From positions 1-8,069 of the forward strand of contig DETX01000092.1 in the NCBI GenBank assembly GCA_002362145.1: a stretch of DNA of 8,069 bases, read 5' to 3'. A program made the position numbers and the translations under genes. This document shows positions 1 to 4,472 of the stretch, piece by piece. Below the pieces are notes generated by a model that worked only from the letters and a program-made list of their open reading frames with translations, was not told the origin of the DNA and ran no database searches. The first letter of the stretch is position 1. The number at the start of each line of letters is the position of its first letter. The stretch comes from Clostridiales bacterium UBA3277. GTDB taxonomy: Bacteria > Bacillota > Clostridia > Oscillospirales > Oscillospiraceae.

Positions 1-731
1 TGGGACAGCACATTGCCGCCTGCCCCGGTGGCCAAGAGGGAAATTCCGGCAGTGGTATCGATCAGGGTGTGCATCAGCAGGCAGGCAAGGACTCCCTTCC
101 ACGGTTTTTTCACATGGACCCCCCAGCACACCACCATGGACATGGCGGCCTGGACAGTCATGGTGAGAATCCGCTCAAAGCCCGCCAGTAGAAACAGGGT
201 TGCCGGAGTTGTGAGCAGGGCGTCCCGGGCCATTGTAAGCTGGCTTATGTCCCCGCCCAGGGCGGCGGTCTGGGCGATGAAGGTTTCAAAGGCCCCGGAA
301 TTGATCATGGCAATGATGACCAGGTTATTGATGTAGGTCATGCCCACGATGATCATGGCCTCAATGCCGCCGTGGCCCAGGCCGGCGGCCAGGGACCGCT
401 TCCAGGTCAGATTCTTCCGCGCCAGCAGCTTTGCCACGGCGAAGCGCCCGGCCAGCTCAAAGAGCCCCGCCGTAAAGGCCAGAGACAGGGCGTACAGGAA
501 GATATGCTTCTGAGAAAAGGCGATGAAGCCCGGCATCGCGCCCACCGCGTTTAAGATGGGCAGGCGGATGAGCATCTGGGGCACGAAGAATCCGGCGGCG
601 CCCAGCAGCCAGGCCGGGACGATGCCCTGCTTTCTGTTTTTCACGGCGTAAACCACGAGGACCGCCACCGGCAATATCAGGCTCACAGCCAGGGTAAAGA
701 CGCAGGCGAGGACGGCAGAGGTGGATACCAT
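1..731 (-). CDS. YhfC-family polytopic membrane protein (putative intramembrane protease), partial
   Basis: The frame is open from the ATG at 731 to the window edge, giving 243 residues; the C-terminus lies outside the window. The protein is strongly hydrophobic, with several membrane segments (about 7-29, 41-60, 76-92, 125-145, 175-205 and 212-232). The pattern fits the YhfC family, a relative of CAAX/ABI-type intramembrane proteases: FELAGR at 91-96, GHGGIEA at 119-125, FER at 185-187 and HTLID at 221-225. Those His and Glu residues inside membrane helices would be the catalytic candidates; this comes from family knowledge and is not shown here. A histidine I would expect about eight residues after the ER motif appears to be Gln194. 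The start is supported by AAAGGAG eight bases upstream. The gene begins three bases after the stop of the SdpR-type regulator, so the two are almost certainly one transcript. Substrate is unknown. Confidence 0.8.
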   Translation of the reverse strand, partial: MVSTSAVLACVFTLAVSLILPVAVLVVYAVKNRKQGIVPAWLLGAAGFFVPQMLIRLPILNAVGAMPGFIAFSQKHIFLYALSLAFTAGLFELAGRFAVAKLLARKNLTWKRSLAAGLGHGGIEAMIIVGMTYINNLVIIAMINSGAFETFIAQTAALGGDISQLTMARDALLTTPATLFLLAGFERILTMTVQAAMSMVVCWGVHVKKPWKGVLACLLMHTLIDTTAGISLLATGAGGNVLS

Positions 732-734
732 AGG

Positions 735-998
735 TCATTCTCCTTTCAGATCGGTGAGCCAAAGCATGATTTCCTCCAATACAGAGGCGTTCAGCTCATA
801 AAAAATGTACTTTCCCTCCCGGGTATCGGTGATCAGGTCCGCCTCCCGGAGCACCGACAGGTGTCGGGATACCGCCGCGGCAGTGACGTCGAAGCACTCG
901 GCAATCTCTCCGGCGGAGCGCTTGCCGCCTTTTAGCATATTGAGAATCTCCCGCCGGGTGGGGTCCGACAGGGCCTTCAGGGTCAGCTGTAACGACAT
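735..998 (-). CDS. ArsR/SdpR-family winged-helix transcriptional repressor
   Basis: This 87-residue protein is a compact winged-helix DNA-binding protein of the ArsR superfamily, SdpR-like subgroup. The N-terminal segment LKALSDPTRREIL (7-19) is the family signature. The helix-turn-helix covers about 28-56 (GEIAECFDVTAAAVSRHLSV, then LREADLI) and the wing is TDTREGKYIFYELN (57-70). The only cysteine, Cys35, is not in an ELCVCD-type metal site, so it is unlikely to be a metal sensor. The ATG at 998 is preferred because AGGAGG sits six bases upstream; the in-frame ATG at 1004 touches that AGGAGG directly and would be poorly initiated. The gene lies behind a near-consensus promoter with a long palindrome at the start point, which suggests autorepression, and it leads a two-gene operon with the YhfC-family gene. 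In Bacillus subtilis SdpR is paired with the membrane signal/immunity protein SdpI; here a YhfC-type protein holds that place. Confidence 0.9.
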   Translation of the reverse strand: MSLQLTLKALSDPTRREILNMLKGGKRSAGEIAECFDVTAAAVSRHLSVLREADLITDTREGKYIFYELNASVLEEIMLWLTDLKGE

Positions 999-1004
999 GA
1001 CCAT

Positions 1005-1010
1005 CCTCCT
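1005..1010 (-). promoter_or_regulatory. Ribosome binding site that fixes the repressor start
   Basis: The minus strand reads AGGAGG here, six bases before the ATG at 998 and zero bases before the in-frame ATG at 1004. This selects the downstream ATG as the real start. Confidence 0.8.
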
Positions 1011-1021
1011 TTTCCAAAAGT

Positions 1022-1050
1022 TATTTAACAATTAACTTAATTGTTAAATA
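1022..1050. promoter_or_regulatory. Perfect 29-bp palindromic operator
   Basis: The arm TATTTAACAATTAA (1022-1035) is exactly reverse-complementary to 1037-1050 around the single central base C1036: 14 bp per arm with no mismatch. It lies directly downstream of the -10 box of the repressor promoter, so it covers the expected transcription start and leader. ArsR/SdpR dimers bind this type of AT-rich dyad, so the simplest reading is the autoregulatory operator of the 735-998 repressor. Confidence 0.8.
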
Positions 1051-1051
1051 T

Positions 1052-1080
1052 ATGGTAGCACAGGCCCCCGGGTTTGTCAA
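1052..1080 (-). promoter_or_regulatory. Sigma-A-type promoter of the repressor/yhfC operon
   Basis: On the minus strand TTGACA (1080-1075) is followed by a 17-base spacer and TACCAT (1057-1052). The -35 is a perfect match and the -10 matches 4 of 6. Transcription would start near 1045, inside the palindrome, so a bound repressor would block initiation. Confidence 0.75.
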
Positions 1081-1153
1081 GGGGAATGTGAAAATTTTTC
1101 CGGAGCCCGCAAAAAAGAGGGCGGAAACGGCCGGGGGCCTGCCCGTGGGCGCG

Positions 1154-1183
1154 AAAAAGCCGCCGGGGCGCCGGCGGCTTTTT
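1154..1183 (-). terminator. Rho-independent terminator of the zinc-ribbon gene
   Basis: AAAAAGCCGCCGG (1154-1166) pairs perfectly with CCGGCGGCTTTTT (1171-1183) around a four-base loop. The hairpin begins three bases beyond the stop codon of the 1186-1599 gene. On the minus strand the GC stem is followed by TTTTT. The plus strand also reads TTTTTTCTT after the stem, so it could work in both directions, which would shield the flanking transcription units from each other. Confidence 0.85.
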
Positions 1184-1185
1184 TC

Positions 1186-1599
1186 TTATGTTTTCTTGAT
1201 AAACCGCTCCCGGCACTTGGGGCAGGTGATGGAGATCTTGCCCTTCCCCCGGGGGACCCGCACCGTCTGGCGGCACTTGGGGCACTGGAAGTAGCGGTTC
1301 TTCCGGTCCTTCAGCCGGGACAGGAGAAGCATGAACCTCCGGTTCTCCTGGTAGCGCTTATAGGTATTCCGGGACAGCGTCCTGAAAATCGCCCAGATCA
1401 TCAGGCCGTAGCTCACCAGCACCAGCACCAGATTCAGCCCCGGCCAACGGATAAACACGGACAGCAGGCTCACAAGCAGGCCCCCGCATAGGATCACCAT
1501 GCTCAGCCGGTCCGTGCCGTACCGCCCCGCCATGAAGCGGCTCATGCCCATTTTCATTTTGAAGCCCAGCTGCCGCAGCCAGCCGCCAAAACCATTCAT
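1186..1599 (-). CDS. Small membrane protein with C-terminal zinc ribbon, function unknown
   Basis: The product has 137 residues. The first 30 are basic and amphipathic, two hydrophobic segments follow (about 33-51 and 55-72), then a strongly basic linker (73-104) and a zinc ribbon with CPKC at 106-109 and CPKC at 126-129 separated by a basic loop. The four cysteines should bind one zinc ion. The topology suggests a hairpin in the membrane with both ends in the cytoplasm, based on the many Lys/Arg residues on either side. The ATG at 1599 is chosen because AAGGTGA lies eight bases upstream. An in-frame start 16 codons further upstream would overlap the promoter -10 region and is unlikely. The gene has its own promoter and terminator, so it is a single-gene unit. 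I do not recognise a named family beyond the zinc ribbon (MJ0042-like spacing), and a function cannot be assigned. Confidence 0.8.
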   Translation of the reverse strand: MNGFGGWLRQLGFKMKMGMSRFMAGRYGTDRLSMVILCGGLLVSLLSVFIRWPGLNLVLVLVSYGLMIWAIFRTLSRNTYKRYQENRRFMLLLSRLKDRKNRYFQCPKCRQTVRVPRGKGKISITCPKCRERFIKKT

Positions 1600-1635
1600 A
1601 CAGGAAATCACCTTGTTGCAAGAATTTATAGCACT

Positions 1636-1663
1636 ATTATATTGCAAAAACTGCCGAATGCAA
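1636..1663 (-). promoter_or_regulatory. Promoter of the zinc-ribbon gene
   Basis: On the minus strand TTGCAT (1663-1658) stands 16 bases before a perfect TATAAT (1641-1636). The -35 is weak and the -10 is ideal. Transcription would start near 1629, giving a leader of about 30 bases that contains the ribosome site. Confidence 0.55.
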
Positions 1664-1726
1664 CGGGTCCGGCAGAATGTTTACGGATTGTTTAAGATTT
1701 CCTTAAGCAAAAAATTCCAGCCCTTT

Positions 1727-1759
1727 TTGCTCGCTTTCCCCAGGGAAATATGATATACT
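1727..1759 (+). promoter_or_regulatory. Promoter of the GH25 gene
   Basis: An extended -10 of the form TGA-TATACT lies at 1751-1759. An overlapping alternative is TTGCTC (1727-1732), a 16-base spacer and TATGAT (1749-1754). Either puts the transcript start at about 1761-1767, downstream of the ATG at 1750, so that ATG could not be used. No good -35 exists for the extended -10 version. Confidence 0.5.
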
Positions 1760-1780
1760 ATGTCGAAAGACTTTTTTATA

Positions 1781-1786
1781 AGGGGG
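1781..1786 (+). promoter_or_regulatory. Ribosome binding site for a TTG start
   Basis: AGGGGG lies eight bases before the TTG at 1795, and no comparable site precedes the in-frame ATG at 1750. It decides in favour of the TTG start. Confidence 0.7.
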
Positions 1787-1794
1787 TTTGGGAT

Positions 1795-2835
1795 TTGAAA
1801 ACGCTGTTCGAAGATCATACGGAGGAACAGGAGCATCTGCCCTCCGAGATGCCCAGCCTGGAAGCAGACTGCGAAATGCCGGAGCTCCCGGAAGCGCCGG
1901 AGACCGCCGAAGAGCTGTACCCCGTGCCCATGCCCCCGAAGAGGCGGGTCCGGCCGGAGCTCATTCTGGGGTTGATCGCCGTGCTGGCGGCGGCGGTGCT
2001 CATTGCCACGGTGATCGCCTGCACGCCCCACTTCGGCCGCTACAGCGTCAGCGAGGACCCCGAGGACATTCTGGACCGGGGCGAGGACGAGATTGTGCTG
2101 CCCATGCCCGACCAGGAGCCGGAGAACCAGCCCCCTGAGGAGCCGGAAAACCCCACCATTCCTCCGGACCGGAACCCCTACGACCAGTACGATTTCCAGT
2201 TTGACCGCCACAACTACCTCCGGCTCCAGAACCTGCCGAGTATGGCCGGGGTGGACGTGTCCGCCCACCAGGGGGCCATCGACTGGAAGCTGGTGGCCGG
2301 GTCCGGCATTGAGTTTGCCATGGTCCGTCTGGGCTACCGGGGCTATGGTTCCGGCAAGCTCCAGGTGGACGACTACGTGGAGGAAAACCTCCGGGGCGCG
2401 AAAAAGGCGGGCCTCAAGGTGGGGGCCTACTTCTTCTCCCAGGCTCTGACCATCCAGGAGTGCGAGGATGAGATCAACTTCATGCTGAACATTCTGGGGG
2501 ACTTCCAGCTGGACATGCCCATCGTCCTGGACTGGGAGATTCCGGCGGAGGACGCCCGGACGGCAAACATGGATGCCCGGACCCTGACGGACATCCAGCT
2601 CTTCTTCGTGGAGACCATGCGCATCAAGGGCTATGAGCCCATGGTGTATTTCAACTGGCACCAGTCGGAGAATCTGTACTACCTCAGCGAGCTGGAGCAG
2701 GCCCCCTTCTGGCTGGCCCTGTACCGCTACCGCATGACCTACCCCTGGAAGGTGGAGATGTGGCAGTACACCTCCACAGGCCGGGTCCCCGGCATTCAGG
2801 GGAACGTGGATTTGAATGTGTATATGCCCGACTAG
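1795..2835 (+). CDS. Membrane-anchored GH25 family lysozyme (N-acetylmuramidase)
   Basis: The 346-residue product should cleave the beta-1,4 bond between N-acetylmuramic acid and N-acetylglucosamine in peptidoglycan. An acidic N-terminal tail of about 50 residues is followed by Lys/Arg (KRRVRP, 49-54), one membrane segment (about 55-76), an acidic Pro/Glu-rich linker (about 86-127) and a GH25 domain (about 150-346). Signature parts are visible: GVDVSAHQG (152-160, with Asp154), VLDWE (244-248, with the Asp246/Glu248 pair), YFNW (285-288) and the C-terminal MWQYTSTGRVPGIQGNVDLN (322-341). The catalytic set looks complete. The topology is type II: short cytosolic tail, enzyme outside and tethered to the membrane. 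Start choice: TTG at 1795 has a ribosome site, whereas the in-frame ATG at 1750 lies in the promoter. It likely trims or remodels the cell's own wall. No holin or phage genes are nearby, so a prophage endolysin is unlikely. Confidence 0.88.
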   Translation: MKTLFEDHTEEQEHLPSEMPSLEADCEMPELPEAPETAEELYPVPMPPKRRVRPELILGLIAVLAAAVLIATVIACTPHFGRYSVSEDPEDILDRGEDEIVLPMPDQEPENQPPEEPENPTIPPDRNPYDQYDFQFDRHNYLRLQNLPSMAGVDVSAHQGAIDWKLVAGSGIEFAMVRLGYRGYGSGKLQVDDYVEENLRGAKKAGLKVGAYFFSQALTIQECEDEINFMLNILGDFQLDMPIVLDWEIPAEDARTANMDARTLTDIQLFFVETMRIKGYEPMVYFNWHQSENLYYLSELEQAPFWLALYRYRMTYPWKVEMWQYTSTGRVPGIQGNVDLNVYMPD

Positions 2836-2872
2836 GGTGGCGGGGAATGAGCCATCCTAAGAGATTTCAGCG

Positions 2873-2915
2873 CCTGTACGGTTCCCTGCTGCGCGATAGC
2901 AGGGAACCGTACAGG
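2873..2915. repeat. Perfect 18-bp inverted repeat (large hairpin)
   Basis: CCTGTACGGTTCCCTGCT (2873-2890) is exactly reverse-complementary to 2898-2915, with the seven-base loop GCGCGAT. Neither strand has a T-run next to the stem, so it is not a standard intrinsic terminator. It sits 37 bases beyond the GH25 stop and abuts the left edge of the AT-rich island. It could be a recombination or element-end hairpin, a weak transcript stop, or an mRNA 3'-end stabiliser for the GH25 message. Confidence 0.8.
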
Positions 2916-2920
2916 TATAC

Positions 2921-2942
2921 AAATTGGAATTTGACAAAGGAG
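2921..2942 (+). repeat. Island repeat copy 1 (AAATTGGAATTT core plus ribosome site)
   Basis: The core AAATTGGAATTT (2921-2932) is an interrupted palindrome with a GG centre, followed by GACAAAGGAG (2933-2942). Copy 2 at 3154-3175 has the same layout with 19 of 22 bases identical: the centre is CC and one later base differs. The 3' half doubles as the ribosome site of the gene starting at 2952. Confidence 0.8.
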
Positions 2943-2951
2943 GTTGATTGT

Positions 2952-3155
2952 ATGATTATCTTGGGCAGTATATTTTTATTGATTGTTGGAGTGCTGATGT
3001 TATGTTTCCCTAATGAGGTATATGACATTACAGAAAGTTGGAAGTCTAATGCTTCCAGTGAACCCTCTGAATTATATAAGATACATATTCGTATTGGTGG
3101 TATTGCCTGCTCCTTAGTAGGCATTGCAGGTATAATTGCCAATTTTGTTCTATAA
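2952..3155 (+). CDS. Small membrane protein resembling DUF6199
   Basis: The product has 67 residues: a hydrophobic helix (about 2-19), a short polar loop with ITESWKSNASSEPSELY (26-42), and a second hydrophobic helix (about 48-66). The ESWKS...EPSELY core followed by RxGG is what I recognise as the DUF6199 pattern, a two-helix membrane family of unknown role that some databases connect with natural-product gene clusters; no such cluster is visible here. The ATG at 2952 has AAAGGAGG eight bases upstream. The gene is much more AT-rich than its surroundings (the first 60 bases are about one third GC) and its codon choice differs from the GC-ending codons of the neighbours, which suggests recent acquisition. 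The next gene begins 28 bases downstream behind a near copy of the same leader repeat. Real gene: likely. Family: moderately sure. Function: unknown. Confidence 0.75.
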   Translation: MIILGSIFLLIVGVLMLCFPNEVYDITESWKSNASSEPSELYKIHIRIGGIACSLVGIAGIIANFVL

Positions 3156-3175
3156 ATTCCAATTTGACAACGGAG
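3154..3175 (+). repeat. Island repeat copy 2 (AAATTCCAATTT core plus ribosome site)
   Basis: The core AAATTCCAATTT (3154-3165) starts inside the stop codon of the DUF6199-like gene and is followed by GACAACGGAG (3166-3175), which is the ribosome site of the gene at 3184. Its centre is CC where copy 1 has GG, so the core is in inverted orientation relative to copy 1 while the following ten bases are in direct orientation. Confidence 0.8.
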
Positions 3176-3183
3176 TGTGCGTA

Positions 3184-3408
3184 ATGGCTGAAAGAAACAC
3201 AAGTAAACGAAAATGGACGGCAGAAGAAGTCCAGCAATGGTATAGAGATACGGGTGCTTTTACATACGCAAACCCCGACGATTTGAATATCATTGTCAAG
3301 AAACCCCGCCGAGAGGGGCTAACTGTGAATTGGGCTAATCCGAAAGCATACTTACTACAAGGAGCAATTCTTGCGGTTGTCTTTGCTATCATATATTTGC
3401 TGAAATAA
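3184..3408 (+). CDS. Small tail-anchored protein resembling DUF5808
   Basis: The product has 74 residues. It has a basic N-terminus (MAERNTSKRKW), a soluble part with YANPDDLNIIVKKPRREGLT (28-47), then VNWANPKAYL (48-57) and a single C-terminal hydrophobic segment (about 56-73), so it should sit in the membrane with the body in the cytoplasm. The arrangement NPDDxxIxVxKxxxxGxTxNxANP is the pattern I associate with DUF5808, a family of unknown function. The ATG at 3184 follows CGGAG by eight bases. The gene shares the low GC content of the preceding small gene, and each is preceded by a copy of the same repeat, so the two probably moved together and are cotranscribed. No enzyme motif, signal peptide or cysteine cluster is visible. 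The gene looks real; the role is unknown. Confidence 0.72.
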   Translation: MAERNTSKRKWTAEEVQQWYRDTGAFTYANPDDLNIIVKKPRREGLTVNWANPKAYLLQGAILAVVFAIIYLLK

Positions 3409-3414
3409 ATCACC

Positions 3415-3426
3415 AAATTCCAATTT
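3415..3426 (+). repeat. Island repeat copy 3 (right boundary)
   Basis: AAATTCCAATTT lies seven bases after the stop of the DUF5808-like gene and lacks the ribosome-site extension of copies 1 and 2. It marks the place where composition turns from AT-rich back to GC-rich. With copy 1 it forms a 13-bp inverted pair (CAAATTCCAATTT against the reverse complement of 2921-2933). Confidence 0.7.
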
Positions 3427-3471
3427 ATCGAGCAAAAACCTCCCGCCGCCAGCACGCTGGCTTTCCCCGCA

Positions 3472-3505
3472 CAAAAATCCGCCCCCGTTTTTCCCGGGGG
3501 CGGAT
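3472..3505 (-). terminator. Rho-independent terminator of the RNA-modification/lipid-kinase operon
   Basis: ATCCGCCCCCG (3477-3487) pairs perfectly with CGGGGGCGGAT (3495-3505) over a seven-base loop. On the minus strand the stem is followed by TTTTT (3476-3472), and it begins five bases beyond the lipid kinase stop. On the plus strand the stem is followed by ACTTTTT, so it may also stop transcripts of the small island genes from the other side. Confidence 0.88.
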
Positions 3506-3510
3506 ACTTT

Positions 3511-4446
3511 TTATGTAGCGGATACGGCTTCCGGCGTCTTTGCGGCCCACGTCAGGCCCCGGGGGTAGAAAAAGCGCAGCTTCTCCTCCGCCACGGAGAA
3601 CTCCGCCCGGCGGGCGGTCAGCAGCTCCCCGTCCAGATTCACGGCGGAATCTTCCCCGCAGTCTACGCAGAAGCGGTCCGTCCGCACATGGCAGATGAGC
3701 TGGGGATAGCGGGCATAGCGGCCCTTCTTGTACTCCCCGATGACCCCCGCCACCTGGAAAAGGTTCACCTTCTTCACCAGCAGCACGTCAAGCAACCCGT
3801 CGGCGGGGTCCGCCTCCGGCACCGGATTGTAGCCGCCGCCGTAGAACCGGCCGTTGCAGGCGCAGATGAGGGTCTGCCGGGCGTCGATGACCTCCCCGTT
3901 GATCTCCACCCGGAAGGGCCGGGAGATGCCCCGCAGGAGATTCACCACCGTGGACACATTGTAGGCCCCCAGCAGCCGTAGCACCGGGACGCGCTTATAT
4001 TTGGCAATGTCCGTGCCAATGCGGGCATCCAGGCCCACGGAGCAGACGTTCAGGGCGAAGGTGTCGTTGCAGCGGATGAGGTCGAATTCCGCTTCCTGGG
4101 CATCCAGCAGCCGGGCTAGGTCCCGGAAGGCCTCCGGCTCACTGAAAATGCGGATGAAGTCGTTGCCGCTGCCCCGGGGGAGGCAGGTCACGGCGGCGTT
4201 TTTATGGCCCGCCACACCCCGGACCACCTCGTTGAGGGTCCCGTCGCCGCCGCAGGCGTAGATACGGACCTCTTCCCCCGTCTCGGCCGCCTCCCGGGCG
4301 ATGCGCTCGCAGTCCCCGGGGGCCCGGGATACGGCAATCTCATAGGGAATCCCCGCCGGGCCGCAGACGGCGCGGATTTCCGCCGACAGCGGCACGGTCT
4401 GGTCACAGCTGCCCGCCGCGGGATTGATGATGAAAAGATGCTTCAT
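3511..4446 (-). CDS. Diacylglycerol-kinase-family lipid kinase (DagK/YegS type)
   Basis: The 311-residue product is a soluble, probably membrane-associated kinase that would transfer phosphate from ATP to diacylglycerol or a similar lipid alcohol, feeding phosphatidate back into phospholipid synthesis. The catalytic-domain motifs are present: INPAAG (7-12), CGGDGTLNEVV (65-75, the ATP-binding glycine loop) and PRGSGNDF (90-97). The C-terminal beta-sandwich domain carries NGRFYGGGYNPVPEADPADG (198-217) and LDGE (271-274), both typical. Length fits the family at about 300 residues. The ATG at 4446 is preceded only by a weak purine-rich stretch (GGAAAGAAGAAGAGAA) and lies 26 bases after the methyltransferase stop, so translation probably relies partly on coupling. 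It is last in the minus-strand gene run, just before a strong terminator. Bacteria of this type often carry several paralogs, so the exact lipid substrate and the name dagK are left open. Confidence 0.9.
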   Translation of the reverse strand: MKHLFIINPAAGSCDQTVPLSAEIRAVCGPAGIPYEIAVSRAPGDCERIAREAAETGEEVRIYACGGDGTLNEVVRGVAGHKNAAVTCLPRGSGNDFIRIFSEPEAFRDLARLLDAQEAEFDLIRCNDTFALNVCSVGLDARIGTDIAKYKRVPVLRLLGAYNVSTVVNLLRGISRPFRVEINGEVIDARQTLICACNGRFYGGGYNPVPEADPADGLLDVLLVKKVNLFQVAGVIGEYKKGRYARYPQLICHVRTDRFCVDCGEDSAVNLDGELLTARRAEFSVAEEKLRFFYPRGLTWAAKTPEAVSAT

Positions 4447-4472
4447 TTCTCTTCTTCTTTCCGGGCAGAGCC

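Noticed and set aside
1651..1675. CTGCCG...CGGCAG stem between the zinc-ribbon and GH25 genes
   Set aside because: It is only six pairs with a 13-base loop and no T-run, and it overlaps the -35 region; probably chance.
1681..2661. Minus-strand open frame of 326 codons opposite the GH25 gene
   Set aside because: It is rich in His, Val, Gly and Leu, has no motif, and covers the GH25 catalytic domain on the other strand, which is clearly genuine.
2931..2959. TTGACA in repeat copy 1 as a -35 box, with GATTAT 17 bases on
   Set aside because: The transcript would start after the ATG at 2952, so it could not express that gene; the bases are better explained as the run-in to the ribosome site.
2921..3426. 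CRISPR-like array
   Set aside because: There are only three 12-bp repeats with 221- and 249-base intervals that hold coding genes, far from CRISPR repeat and spacer sizes.
2867..3455. Minus-strand frames across the AT-rich island
   Set aside because: They lack ribosome sites and overlap two plus-strand genes that have strong sites and family-like patterns.
3444..3462. GCCAGCACGCTGGC dyad right of the island
   Set aside because: It is a short dyad with a two-base centre and no T-run; no link to neighbouring features was found.
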